From positions 5,968,798 to 6,032,797 of the forward strand of contig NC_085104.1 of assembly GCF_963422355.1 (NCBI RefSeq): a stretch of DNA of 64,000 nt, read 5' to 3'. The notes under the pieces are model-generated. The model saw only the letters and a program-made list of their open reading frames with translations. It made no database searches and was not told the origin of the DNA. Origin of the DNA: Corticium candelabrum (taxonomy: Eukaryota; Porifera; Homoscleromorpha; Homosclerophorida; Plakinidae). Of this stretch, positions 50,650 to 61,633 are shown piece by piece. Positions within the stretch are counted from its first letter, which is position 1, and the number at the start of each line of letters is the position of its first letter. The position numbers and the translations under genes are program-made.

Positions 50650-51843
50650 TACAACATTTGAGTTATCAAAACTACTGAAATTTTCAGCAAAATGCAAGGC
50701 AGAGTTTCTCAGACTAAAGGAAGAACTGGCACTTGATGACCCTGGCTTCAGAATGCTCTGCCCAACTAGGTGGACTGTATGCTTAAAGTCACTACGTAGC
50801 GTCTTGCAGAACTACGTGGTTTTGCAGCAAAGTTTGGGTACATTTGCAGAATTTGCTAGACATGACATGGAAATGTCTGCCAAAGTCAATGGAATCTCGT
50901 TTCAAATGGACACATTTCCATTCTATTTTGGAGTTATGCTGGGCGAGAAAGTCCTAGGAATGGCAGAAAATCTCAGTTGCATTTTGCAACACAAGGAGAT
51001 ATCAGCAGCAGAAGGTCAGACTGTCGGTCAACTTACTATAGATACTACGTGGTGAAGCAGAGAACAGATACAGAATTTGACAAATTTTGGGACAAGGTTG
51101 TTAGTCAAAAGCCAAAAGCAAATGTAGGTGAGCCAGGAGTACCTTGCAAGAGACAGGTTTTGCGGTTTGAGATAACAGGCACTGGTGACAGTTACGTTCC
51201 CCAAACACCAAAACAGCAGTTCAGAATAGTTTATTTTGCCGATTTTGATCGAGTCATTTCAGCAATTAAGGACAGATTTGATCAACCAGGCTACAAAGCT
51301 TACTGTTTACTTCAAAATTTGTTGTTGAGTGCTGTCTCCGGAAATGAATTTGAGTCAGATTTCTGTAAGGTGATAGATGCTTATGGAGATGACTTTGATC
51401 AAGATCTTTTAGCTCACCAACTTGAGATCATTTGAACTCATTTTGCAAGTGAACAGGAGAAGCAGTTTACAATTTCCGATGTCAAGTCCTTTGTTCTCAA
51501 TCTTGGAGAAGGCTGTAAACTGCTGTCTGAAGTCGAGACAGTACTAAGACTTCTGGTTATGTCAGCAACAAGCACAACAAGCGGAAGGTCGTTTTCTGCA
51601 CTGAAGAGAGTGAAGACCACCTTCGTTCAACAATGAAGCAAGAAAGACTGAATAATATTATGATGTTGCATGTGCATAAAGACAAGACCGATAGCCTTGA
51701 TCTAGACAAGTGCTGCAATGACTTTGTAACCAGTAATGAGCATAGATTGCAAGTTTTTGGCTTATTCAAATAGATTGCAAAATATGTAATTAAGCAAATT
51801 TTGAAGTTAATGGGAGAATGTCCAATAGATTGTTTGCCGGACC

Positions 51844-52020
51844 ACTAAATGTTTCCTTCCATGAGGCCTGATAGATTTGCCTCACTCTGTTTGGTTAAAA
51901 ATTGTACAGACTAGCAAGGTTTAAACACAAAGGGATACTTAGAATTTTGGATGCTTTGTACAGCTATGTCAAGATACTGTGGCAATATTTGTAATGCTAT
52001 TGATCAATGTTGCTTATAAG
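51844..52020. other. Nothing recognised
   Basis: Short AT-rich sequence between the hAT remnant and a coding-like stretch. No repeat or gene signature seen. Confidence 0.4.
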
Positions 52021-52165
52021 GGCCAAAGATGAGCAGTTATGGAAGGAGTGCACTGAAATCTATGTTAAACGTCGGGATGAGTATCAACGCCAGTATAAAG
52101 AAAGGAAAAGTAACAGAGGGAATCAGTCTGCATCTAGTGGTACAGACAGTAGCTATAGCCAGTAG
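52021..52165 (+). CDS. Possible terminal exon, unknown protein
   Basis: Reads AKDEQLWKECTEIYVKRRDE then YQRQYKERKSNRGNQ..SASSGTDSSYSQ and TAG. The charged helical stretch followed by a Ser-rich tail looks like the end of a real protein. ATAAG at 52016-52020 could be a splice acceptor, or translation could begin at ATG 52007. It belongs to no transposon family seen here. Low confidence as a gene. Confidence 0.35.
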
Positions 52166-52437
52166 TACTTTTCATTTTTCAATTATCAGTGAAAATTGTG
52201 TGCTATGACCAAGCTAAGAAGTGAACATTTGTATATTGCCATGTATGCAACTCATCACAATGTTTACTTGTTATAGAAGTAACTTTGCTTATTATGGGTA
52301 TGTTGATATGTGAATTGGTAACTAAACTCTAGGCGTCTGCACACTTTTGGGTTGAGTTCTATCTATCGAAGCTTGGGTATGAGACTACAGATGATGTACA
52401 TGTAACGCATGTGTCACAGATGACCCATGTAGGCGTG

Positions 52438-52597
<160 letters not shown>

Positions 52598-52749
52598 ACA
52601 CCAGCAGACCTGTGCTAGCAATCTCCTGGAGTTGGGCCAGCTACTAGCAGGAGCACCGGCTTGTGAAGTCAACTGTGATGTGAGCACCTGAAGTCTCACC
52701 TGCATCCCACTGTACATGTCATGTCACAGCCAATGGCTGCTTGTGAGGT

Positions 52750-52880
52750 CCCCAGTCAAAGACCAGGTACTTATTTATATTCCTGAGTGAAAGAGGCAAT
52801 TGTGTGTGAGTTTCTTGCCCAAGGAAATGATGCCATAGCTCGCCACATAATTTAGATTATTGTGACTTGAATCGGTAACC
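52750..52880. repeat. Dispersed repeat fragment
   Basis: The text GACCAGGTACTTATTTATAT..GAGTGAAAGAGGCAATTG..TTGCCCAAGGAAATGATGCCA resembles a widespread non-coding repeat that accompanies microsatellites in many marine invertebrate genomes. Identification is from memory of the pattern and is tentative. Confidence 0.4.
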
Positions 52881-52933
52881 CTAACGTGTCCCGGATGTAC
52901 ACTCACCCACCCACCCACCCATGTAGGCGTGTT

Positions 52934-52935
<2 letters not shown>

Positions 52936-53014
<79 letters not shown>
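52936..53014. repeat. (AC)n microsatellite, second
   Basis: About 78 bp of AC repeat, again preceded by ACCCATGTAGGCGTGTTTA(T), the same 19-base lead as the tract at 52440. Confidence 0.95.
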
Positions 53015-53015
<1 letters not shown>

Positions 53016-53088
53016 ACACACTAACAATTTTTGCACACGCGGTCTAGTCTGGCAACCAAGGCTACGTTTTTGATATCAATTATTGTAG

Positions 53089-53779
<691 letters not shown>

Positions 53780-54358
53780 GCATATCAGCCCGATACACCT
53801 TACCTCAGGAATGAGCAACCAAGGTGTATCGTCTTAGTCATGTCTAGAGCTTAGCTAGTTTTCGAAGTTGAAGTGAAGTCTGTACTAGGCAAAAGAAGAC
53901 GCAAAAATAGGGCAAGATTGCACTTGCAATACATGCATTGCAGGATAGAGAAAGGTAGTGTGCTAACCTTACGTACTCATGAGGAAGCGGAAGCCACAAG
54001 AAAGCTGAAGCTGCCGGTATCAAGTGACAAAAACGTTTGACAGGTGTACATAGCTTTCAGTCTCTTGGACAAGTGTACAGTAGTTGTGTCTACATAGATC
54101 ACTATGGACCCCTGGAAGCACGTCATTTCCGCTGAGGTCAGTACGTTATGCAGATCATATACCGACAACGTCAGCCAATGTGCTCCCAAGATCTGAATGA
54201 TATGCAGATGTACCATCACAGAACAGACGCCTACAAATTCATCTGAAGACTCTGATGAACAGGTACAGTATGCGAGAATGTTCCATTCCCAGACCTCCAG
54301 TTCTGTTTCAGGAAGTCTAGTTACCAATTAATTAAGTATGTTGTAGGTAGCAACTACA
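53780..54358. other. No gene recognised
   Basis: Mixed-composition DNA between the host gene's last exon and the second hAT. It may include the hAT 5' end. No inverted terminus was identified by eye. Confidence 0.4.
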
Positions 54359-56388
54359 GTGGCCCTTGAGCGTGACCAAGCTGCTCTGTGCAAGGAGTCT
54401 GAAGGCCCTAGAGAATCTGAATCGGCGTCAAAGCGACAAAAGAGCGGTGTTGATAGCCAGTGGGTAAAAGATTTCCCATTGCTGCAAGTTGTGGACACTG
54501 TTAATGGGGATAGGATGTTTTGTTCACTGTGCCGGAAGCACAGTCTTCGGCCAAAGAAAGTTGCAGCAGGGAGACCTACATGGGTTGATCTGCCGTGTAA
54601 AACTCTTGTTAGGCAGAGTCTGAAGAAACACTGTGAGAGTGACAGCCACAGGGCAGTGATGGAAATGGAGTGTGTGCTTGCGTCCTCAGGAAAGGATGGC
54701 GGTATTGCTATGGCACTAGAGAAAGTTGTGTTGGCAGAGAGAAAGGCGTTTATAGGTGCACTGAAGGCTATGTACTTCCTGAACAAGAGAGAGATTGCTC
54801 ACACTACAAATTTTATGCCTCTCCTGGATTTGGGCAAATCTCTAGGAGCAACATACCTTAATGACATGCATATTGGTGGCAATGCTAGCTACACGTCTGA
54901 GCGTACTATGCAAGAATTAGTACGAGCTCTAGGTGAAACTGTCTCAATAGAGATATATCAGCAGCTGCAAATGTCTCCATTCTTTTTCCTCTGTTTTGAT
55001 GAAACTACAGATGTGTCTGTAACCAAATAGTAAATTGTTTACAGCAGGTGCTTTTGTAATGGGGACGTAAAAACCAGTTTTCTGGGCATTCTGGAGCTCC
55101 AAAATGGTCTAGCTGTAACTATTACAGAGGCTCTATGTAAGCTATGTTCGGACTTAAAAGTTGACCTGCAAACCCGACTGTGTGGCCTTGGCAGTGATGG
55201 AGCATCAGTGATGCTTGGAAATAGAGGTGGGGTTTCAAAGCTTCTGCGAGAAAAGGCACCATTTTTAGTGGCAAATCACTGTATTGCACATTGCTTGGCC
55301 TTGTCCTGTGGCCAAGCAGCCAATTCAAGGACATCCTCAATCAACTTTACCAATTTTACCAGCATTTGCCTGTTAGAACTGCTGGGTTAAAATCCATCCA
55401 AGGTCTACTTGATGACCCATTGCTTAAATTGACTGAAGCAAAGGATGTCCGCTGGCTCTCTCATGAAAAAGCAGTCGATCATTTGCGCAAGTGTTTAAAA
55501 TCTGTTGTGACCAGCCTGGAAAGGAGGCAGAGGAGTGAAACAGTGCTCAAGCATCTGGTTTGGCTGGTTTCATCAAGAGCTACCGGTTTGTTGCAAGCCT
55601 ACACATGTTTTCTGACATTCTACCACCGTTGGCCAACCTGTCTCGTGCATTCCAGAGGAAAAATATAGATTTTTCTATGATTAAGCCTCTAGTGCAAGGG
55701 ACAATGGCAACCATTGAGTCTTTGTTGATGACCTCGGATCAACATTTCAGTAGTCTGTCTACAGTACTTCCAGACTTGAGGCAGTATGGTTTCAAACAGC
55801 CAAGTTCTGCAGAAGAGGATGCATTTCAGCAACAAGTGTACAACAGATACCTTTCAATTCTTCTTGACCACATTTCTGGAAGGTTCCCTGACGCTGCTCT
55901 AATAGAAGCATTCAGTGTCTTTGACCCAGCTAAAATTCCTTTGAATTTTTCAGTTCAGGATGCTGCAAGTCATGGTGTAGATGCCCTAACGCGTCTCACA
56001 GAATATTGTAGTTGACTCTGAGGCTGCTAAGTCAGAGCTAAGAACTTTCACATGCATTGTTGCTACCAATCAAGAACTTCGGCAGCTGGCAACTCATCAG
56101 ATAATGTCATTACTGCAGAAGAAAGGGGAACTGCAGGATATGTTTTCTAATCTGTCAAGATTGGCAGCAATCGGGCTGTTATTGCCAGTGTCTACAGTGG
56201 ACTGTGAAAGGGGATTTTCAACCTTAAAACGAATCAAAACTGATCTACGTAACCGGCTTAGCAGTATGACTCTTCAGAATCTCATGATGATATCAGTAGA
56301 AGGACCAGAACCAAGTGACTTTTCCTATGATAGGGCATGTGACTTGTGGTCAGGGTGGAGGAATAGAAGACTTAGTGTAGAAAAGTAG
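54359..56388 (+). pseudogene. hAT transposase with BED-type zinc finger (second hAT)
   Basis: VKDFPLLQVVDTVNGDRMFC..C..H then KKHCESDSHRAVM form a BED-like zinc finger (about residues 37-100). MSPFFFLCFDETTDVSVTK carries the first catalytic Asp. Two consecutive stops TAGTAA follow at 55028-55033. The family sequence continues in the same frame as SDGASVMLGNRGGVSKLLRE and ANHCIAHCLALSCGQAA, then in others: WLSHEKAVDHLRKCL, and RLAAIGLLLPVSTVDCERGF, STLKRIKTDLRNRLS (hAT C-terminal dimerisation, 56104-56388). It is similar in plan to ZNF862/KIAA1586-like hAT proteins. It is a different family from the 47404 element and is clearly inactive. Confidence 0.85.
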
Positions 56389-56396
56389 TACTAGTA

Positions 56397-57084
56397 CCGT
56401 ATTTCCGCGCTTTAAGCGGCATGCCGGTTTATAACGGGGTCTAGCAAGTGCTGGTATACCCCGGGGCATACCGGCATGCCGGTGTCTAGAGGGGTAAAAT
56501 TACAAACATCCTTCACCAAGTGTTGAAATGGAAAGTTGCAGAGCTTTGTGTGGATAAACAGACATACTTAACATTAACACTAATACAGAAAGAGAATCAT
56601 TCACTCCCTACTGTAACGTACTACAGACAGTCTTTGTCATCGTCTTCACTTTCTTGGGAAGAGCATTCATCGTCGGAAATGCCGGTGATGTTTGTCATTC
56701 TTCATTGCTTCGATCTGATTCTCAGCCTTCGACCAGTCTTGCACGCAACTTCTCGGTACTCCGCATTCCCGAGCTGTTCCCGCCACGTTTCCACCCAGCT
56801 CTGCCAACCTCGACAAAACTTCCATCTTCTTCTGAATCGTGTACGATTTTCTTCCTTTCTTGGAAGAGCAGGATGTCGTCGACTGGACGTCGTCCGCCAT
56901 CAGCAGGCATGCGCACTAGCATTACGTGGTCGCGCACTCAAGACCTGAGTCCAAGGCTACCCCACTCTATATCGGCATACCTCACTCTATACCGGCATGC
57001 CGGTTTAGGGTACCAGAAAGGGTTGACACTGTTCTTGGTAAACCCCGGTTTTACCGGCATGCCGTTTAAAGCGCGGAAATACGG
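56397..57084 (-). mobile_element. Non-autonomous pogo-like element
   Basis: 688 bp with inverted termini CCGTATTTCCGCGCTTTAA (56397-56415) and its complement ending at 57084, extended by CGGCATGCCGGT. It is flanked by TA (56395-56396, 57085-57086). The palindrome GGCATGCC recurs several times near both ends. It lies just beyond the second hAT's stop codon. The last ~25 bp of that hAT (GGAATAGAAGACTTAGTGT) recur at 57100-57120 on the other side. Confidence 0.85.
56667..56900 (-). CDS. Helix-turn-helix protein fragment in the pogo-like element
   Basis: 77 codons with KGRKSYTIQKKMEVLSRLAE followed by NVAGTARECGVPRSCVQDW, matching the helix-turn-helix of the CENP-B N-terminal/Brinker DNA-binding class seen at the start of pogo-like transposases. 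There is no DDE catalytic domain in the element, so this could at most bind DNA. It may be the remnant of a deleted transposase. Confidence 0.65.
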   Translation of the reverse strand: MADDVQSTTSCSSKKGRKSYTIQKKMEVLSRLAELGGNVAGTARECGVPRSCVQDWSKAENQIEAMKNDKHHRHFRR

Positions 57085-57409
57085 TACATATTGTAGTTCC
57101 AGGAATAGAAGACTTAGTGTTGAAGAAAAGTATATATTGTAGTAACTAGTCCTTGCTAATCACTTCAGTTTGTTCTATATACAAGTACACTGTACTACTA
57201 GTAGTCAACTTGACTTAAGGACTATAGTGTAACTTGTTCTGTTGCCACACCTTGCTGAGAATTGGACTCCTATCACAAGTTAATAAATAAATGCATGGCC
57301 ATTCCCACTTCCGGTCGCTAATTACCACTTCCGGTTGCTCATTTATGATAACCCGCTATCCTTCTCAAATTTCTAAGGAGAACCCTGCCCACCCAGTCCC
57401 TAAACATAA
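57085..57409. other. No gene; short repeats
   Basis: Contains the duplicated hAT end (57100-57135) and a near-tandem CCACTTCCGGT.GCT.ATT at 57304-57345. Nothing else recognised. Confidence 0.5.
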
Positions 57410-57787
57410 CTACATTACAGTAACAGGAAAATCCCACAAGTCATCAAAGTCCAGGTTCAATCTACTGTATAATAGCTTGGCATTATACTGCCACAGTCTC
57501 ACGGACAACTGTTCCATTAAATTTGAGTATGTCTGAGAGAAAGGTATGCTGTTCATTGATGAAGCTTTTGAGGCTATGGTCTTCAGCGTCTCTAGACTTG
57601 AGGGAGACCAGTGTCCTAAAGTTTCTACAATGAGCAGGTAGAAATGACCACCTGCTTGAGTAACCACCCTGTCATGCTTTTCGTCTTTCTCTATTTCACC
57701 AGCTTCTGCTGCGGCACCTGGTTTTATGGCTGCCTTGGAGACATAGGATGGTTGTTGAACAACTAATAGCATACAGAGAAGTCCCAA
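57410..57787 (-). pseudogene. Non-LTR retrotransposon C-terminal fragment
   Basis: Reads AGEIEKDEKHDRVVTQAGG and LLIVETLGHWSPSSLETLKT, closely parallel to the end of the neighbouring element (EMDKDDRHDARVTYAGG, LVVETLGLWSPDSLETLK). It is therefore the 3' remnant of a related but distinct element in the same orientation. It extends about 40 residues further, to a clean stop. Confidence 0.75.
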
Positions 57788-57911
57788 CTTAACTTAAAAC
57801 ATTATCTACTTCCACAAGCATGCGGCTAGAAATCATTCTAGCGTTATATAACCATAATTTTACAGACAGTTGCTCTAGCAAGTTTTTTTAAAGCTTTCCA
57901 GAAGGGAACAG

Positions 57912-58742
57912 CTAGCACAGCACAAACTTAGAAGATATAGATTTTAAAGTTTCTAGGCTATCTGGTGACCATAAACCAAGCGTCTCTACCACCAAGGGGT
58001 AGAAAACCCCGCCTGCATATGTCACTCTTGCATCATGACGATCATCTTTGTCCATCTCAGCCACTTCTGCAACTATTCCTGATGTTTCAGCAACTCGAGG
58101 GATGTATAATGGTTGCAACGTGTTTCTTACTGTGATGTCAAAGTATCCAGGACGTCCATTCAAGAAATTTGGATGGAAAACATCACCTGGCCGGTATTTG
58201 GTTTCACCGGAGCTTCTCTGTTCTTTTACAACTTGTTTCGAATCAATAAGAAGCGATTGCCAAATAGTCTCACACAAAGCATTATGACGATTCAGACGAT
58301 GTGGACCATGACCACATCTAACAAGGTGATCTCCATAAGGGTCAAGTGGCTGACCACACAAACATCTAATGCTGTTTGTTGGGAAAGGAAATATGGGCAG
58401 ACCCAACCAGTATCTTGAAGCTACAACAAACTCGTGGGGTGACATGGTGAGGCCAAGGTTACGGTTTGGAGTTGCCCACAACCATGCACTCGCATGAGGA
58501 GATGATATAGTCTTCAGACGGGCTCTGTCTCTGAGACTCGCCAAATCTAGCAGGTTAGAAAAAGAAATGTCATCTAGATGACTTTGAATCTGGTGTTGTG
58601 TAGCTGTCGACAAGTCCAATGAGGTTGATTCACTTTTAGAAAGTAGGTTACGTACGATTCCTCGTGTTTCCTCTTCTCCTGGTAACGATTGGAGAGAAGA
58701 GGGAAGAGAAGATGGACTGCGTTTCAGTAGACAGTTAACCAA
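57912..58742 (-). pseudogene. Non-LTR element: zinc motif and endonuclease-like C-terminal region
   Basis: Holds CLCGQPLDPYGDHLVRCGHG followed by an HRLNRHN basic stretch (a Cys/His cluster), then RPGDVFHPNFLNGRPGYFDI and LVVETLGLWSPDSLETLK. The Asp-rich segment PGDV..YFDI resembles a restriction-like endonuclease core, as in R2-type elements, though I assign that only tentatively. It is the 3' continuation of the reverse transcriptase fragments at 58724-59803. Confidence 0.7.
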
Positions 58743-59797
58743 TTTTCGATTAGAGTTACAGCTTCCGAGAAAGCAGATGGTGAAGTAGATACGGCTTCCC
58801 TAATGCCCATACCTCCTTTTCCAATTGGTAGTACAGCTTGTGACCATGCAAAGTCAGAAATAGATCTTATGATTCGGCCAAGTGATTGTTGTAGATCGTC
58901 ATCAAACCTAGACAATTGCTTGTTAGCAATAGCAGGTCTCACTGAACAAAGCAAATGGTTAATTTTACAAATTGACAGACAACTTCTCAACAACTGAAGT
59001 TCTACTTGTGGATTTTCAAGATCCAAAAGATGAGAATGGGCTGCAGCTACTTAATCAACTCGCTTCTTGAAACAATTAGAGAAGAATTCAGATGTTCTAC
59101 ACACTGGCGAACCAAGCAATTCTATTCCATCCGACAACCGGTGTACTTCTGGTGGAAATTCCGGATGTGTTTGATCACCCGAAGGCCAAAACACTTCACA
59201 CTTTGATAAATGGACGTGAAGGCCCAGGAGAGGACCTTTCTCCATGATAAGACGTACCAACTTTGAGACAGATTTTCTTGTACCAGCAAAGGTTCCATCA
59301 TCGAGGTACCACAAATTCAAATCCAACCAGGCACTTCTCCAACTTCATCCACTAATTCTAGAATGGCTAAAGAGAACAGCGGTGGTCCCAGGGGATCCCC
59401 TTGTTGTACACCTGCTGTAGACTTAAGGTGATGATAGCCAAACCATAACTCAGCTGCACAGTGGTAACACCACTGTACCCATGCTATCAATTCAGGAAAT
59501 TCCCTGTCAAGTCTCTTCAGGAAAGAACTGCGATGACACTCATTAAACGCGTTTGTCATGTCTAGCTTGAAACAACATCAGTCCTGTTTATCACCATTCT
59601 CTTCAATGTATGACATAGAGAATGGACACTTGCTTCTAAACCTCCTTGTATTCCTATGCCTACTTGACCACAAAGTAACAAGACGTCTGGTAAACGAGGC
59701 TTGATGGAAGAACAGCAAAGACGACTAGCCAAACGACGTAACACTTTCCCAACAGCAATGGGTCGAACGCCACCTGACTTCTTTTGGAGAGCAGTCA

Positions 59798-59803
<6 letters not shown>
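58724..59803 (-). pseudogene. Non-LTR reverse transcriptase, frameshifted
   Basis: From the 5' side: [20 protein letters not shown] (to about 59562), LDMTNAFNECHR with the motif A Asp (59317-59570), GVQQGDPLGPPLFSLAILEL (motif B), WYLDDGTFAG (motif C YxDD, about 59289-59309), then ISDFAWSQAVLPIGKGGMG (58724-59026). At least three frame changes (about 59560, 59320 and 59030) break it. Upstream coding is lost: it runs into a GT microsatellite at 59804. Confidence 0.85.
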
Positions 59804-59852
<49 letters not shown>

Positions 59853-59935
59853 GTGTGTGTGTGTGTGTACACGTGTGTGTGTGTGTACACGTGTGTGTGT
59901 GTGTACACGTGTGTGTGTACACGTGTGTGTGTGTT
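59804..59935. repeat. (GT)n microsatellite with GTGTGTGTACAC units
   Basis: GT repeats to about 59868, then four copies of GTGTACAC-containing repeats. It marks the 5' truncation of the reverse transcriptase. Confidence 0.95.
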
Positions 59936-60591
59936 TACACAAATCTCAAATTTCTCCTCCTCATGACCACGTTTCATGATAGGACCTACCTTAAAAAATC
60001 GTTTCCGTGTCCAACTACAGATGAGTCTAAGAACGATTCGTGCAAGTGACCAAACGACGAAGAAAATGCTTCGTGAAGTTCTGTTGGCCCATCTTTTTGT
60101 ATTGTAGCTAGGGACTGTGTGTACGTGACAACCAAGAAACACCTTCAGGAGTTGAATGCCACCTACAGTCAACTATTCACACATTTGATACTTACAGTAT
60201 GATCTATCCTTTACTACACTGTGCTGCATCTAACACTGTTGATAGTCAATGTTTGCTGATATCAATTTCTATGTCAGTAAATACCATACCACTGTCGTTA
60301 CAATGGAACTGAGTGCATACCTAGACTGTACATTTTAATTGTCTTGATCATGATCGCAAAACGACGATTACCTATACCAGGCCTATAGACGTAATCTGAA
60401 CTACAAAGTTTGCATGGTTACTTCCATGACAGGTAGGATTTCAACAAGTACGTATTGTCTAACTAGGACTCGGCGTTTCAATAGACGGCCTGAAAACTCC
60501 ATTGGACGTGTTACTCACGAACGCGAGGCGCCTACGGATACCATACAACTAGTTATCTGTCATCGATATTGTCATGCTCAACCAGATCAGC
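59936..60591. other. No gene recognised
   Basis: Unique sequence between two non-LTR remnants. No repeat, exon or RNA gene identified. Confidence 0.4.
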
Positions 60592-60651
60592 CTGGTTTGT
60601 AAAGTCTATTACAAATACTGGGCAAACCCTGCTTCAGAAGTACTTAGACTA

Positions 60652-61188
60652 TCACGGCTGTCTAGAAAGAGGACATGACTTTACGAAGGATTTGCGAAGC
60701 ACTGTTTTCTGTAAGTGCTGCAGGTTGTGATGACCTGGGATAATGTCCAGCCACCATGCAATACCTACATGCACTGTGCCCATAGCTCCCAAGACTACCG
60801 GAACCACCAGTGTTTGACAATGCCACATGCGGCTTATCTCCACTCGCAAGTCGCTGTACTTCGCCAACTTCTCAGCATGTTTCTTGCCGATGTTGCCATC
60901 AGGAGGACAGCTGATATCAATAAGTAGACAACTGTTTGTTCCCTTATTTCTGAGACAGATGTCTGGACGATTGGCTTTGATCTTCTTGGCAGTGGGGATG
61001 GTGGTATCCCACATCACAGTAATGTCATCCGTCTTCACAAGCCTATCAGGATGATGCCGGTACACATGTACCATCTGCTCTCCACTGGACCTCAAAATGG
61101 CGACAAACATCCCAGTGAATGATGGAAGCCACCTGATTGTGTCAATCAATGTAGTCCATCGGTGCCAATGCACTACAATCTGCCACAA
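60652..61188 (-). pseudogene. Restriction-like endonuclease domain
   Basis: Reads KKIKANRPDICLRNKGTNSC, LLIDISCPPDGNI and EKLAKYSDLRVEISRMW, then VVPVVLGAMGTV. RPD..LLIDIS..EK is the PD-(D/E)xK-type core of the endonuclease in site-specific non-LTR elements (R2/NeSL-like). This is the best preserved part of the element, open for 178 codons. Confidence 0.8.
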
Positions 61189-61491
61189 TGTGGTCGACTG
61201 TTTCTAGGCCTACACTGCACATGCGGCAAGTAGGACTGACATCACGATGTACAGTAGAGTCTTGTGCTCATAGTACCGAGTCCAAAGAGATTGGTCTTGA
61301 GCAGCAACAACCAGTCCCTCAGTTGCAGCAGGAAGATTGGCCGCCTTTAGCCATCTGTAGGTCTTTTTCATGTCCACAGGCGGTTGCTCAGTGAGACGGC
61401 TATACTGTTCATGCATAGGCTTCTCGCTCCAGGACTGCACACAAAGAGAACTGCAACACGTACGGTAATGTCTCGTATCTGTTTCAGGCAC
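61150..61491 (-). pseudogene. Linker and zinc knuckle of the non-LTR element
   Basis: WSEKPMHEQYSRLTEQPP, KTYRWLKAANLPAATEGLVV and AAQDQSLWTRYY match the conserved linker of this family. In another frame, PTCRMCSVGLETVDHIVADC gives the CxxC..H..C zinc knuckle at about 61170-61240. Confidence 0.75.
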
Positions 61492-61633
61492 TAGATTGAA
61501 GCCACCTTCAACTGAAATGGATGCATTCCTGTATAAGCCATGAGCTTGATCGAGTGTGAAGATTTTCCGGAGTCACACTCTCGTATCATCTGTATGAAAG
61601 GATCAGAACTGTCAGCAAGGTAACAGTTCAGCC

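Larger units (their letters stand above)
47690..51772 (+). pseudogene. hAT transposase, TTF-type finger + DUF4371 + hAT_C
   Basis: Pieces in order: KPYQPTDITFPKLHFGKKDA and FRNHETSSCHKEAVE (TTF-type zinc finger region, about 47700-47980, frameshifted); LPLRGDG and FAAMMDEATDVSTTEQVVIA with RGQCYDGASVMKG (DUF4371/RNase H-like core, 48089-48680, holding the first catalytic Asp); LSKLLKFSAKCKAEF and PGFRMLCPTRWTV (50652-51055); then, after frame changes at about 51040 and 51435, SEVETVLRLLVMSATSTTSG and RSFSALKRVKT (hAT C-terminal dimerisation, 51520-51620), with stop near 51770. hAT transposases cut and paste DNA with 8-bp duplications. The frame is broken by frameshifts, a TGA at about 51433 and the Tc1 insertion. 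Confidence 0.85.
47404..51843 (+). mobile_element. hAT element (TTF finger/DUF4371 type), interrupted
   Basis: The 5' end is taken at CAGGGCTGGCGGAGCC (47404). An inverted match of GGTCCGGCAA (47420-47429) to TTGCCGGACC (51834-51843) marks the 3' side; the outermost 3' bases seem to be missing. It carries a transposase pseudogene in the ZMYM1-like class and is split by a Tc1-like element (48681-50649). Confidence 0.75.
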
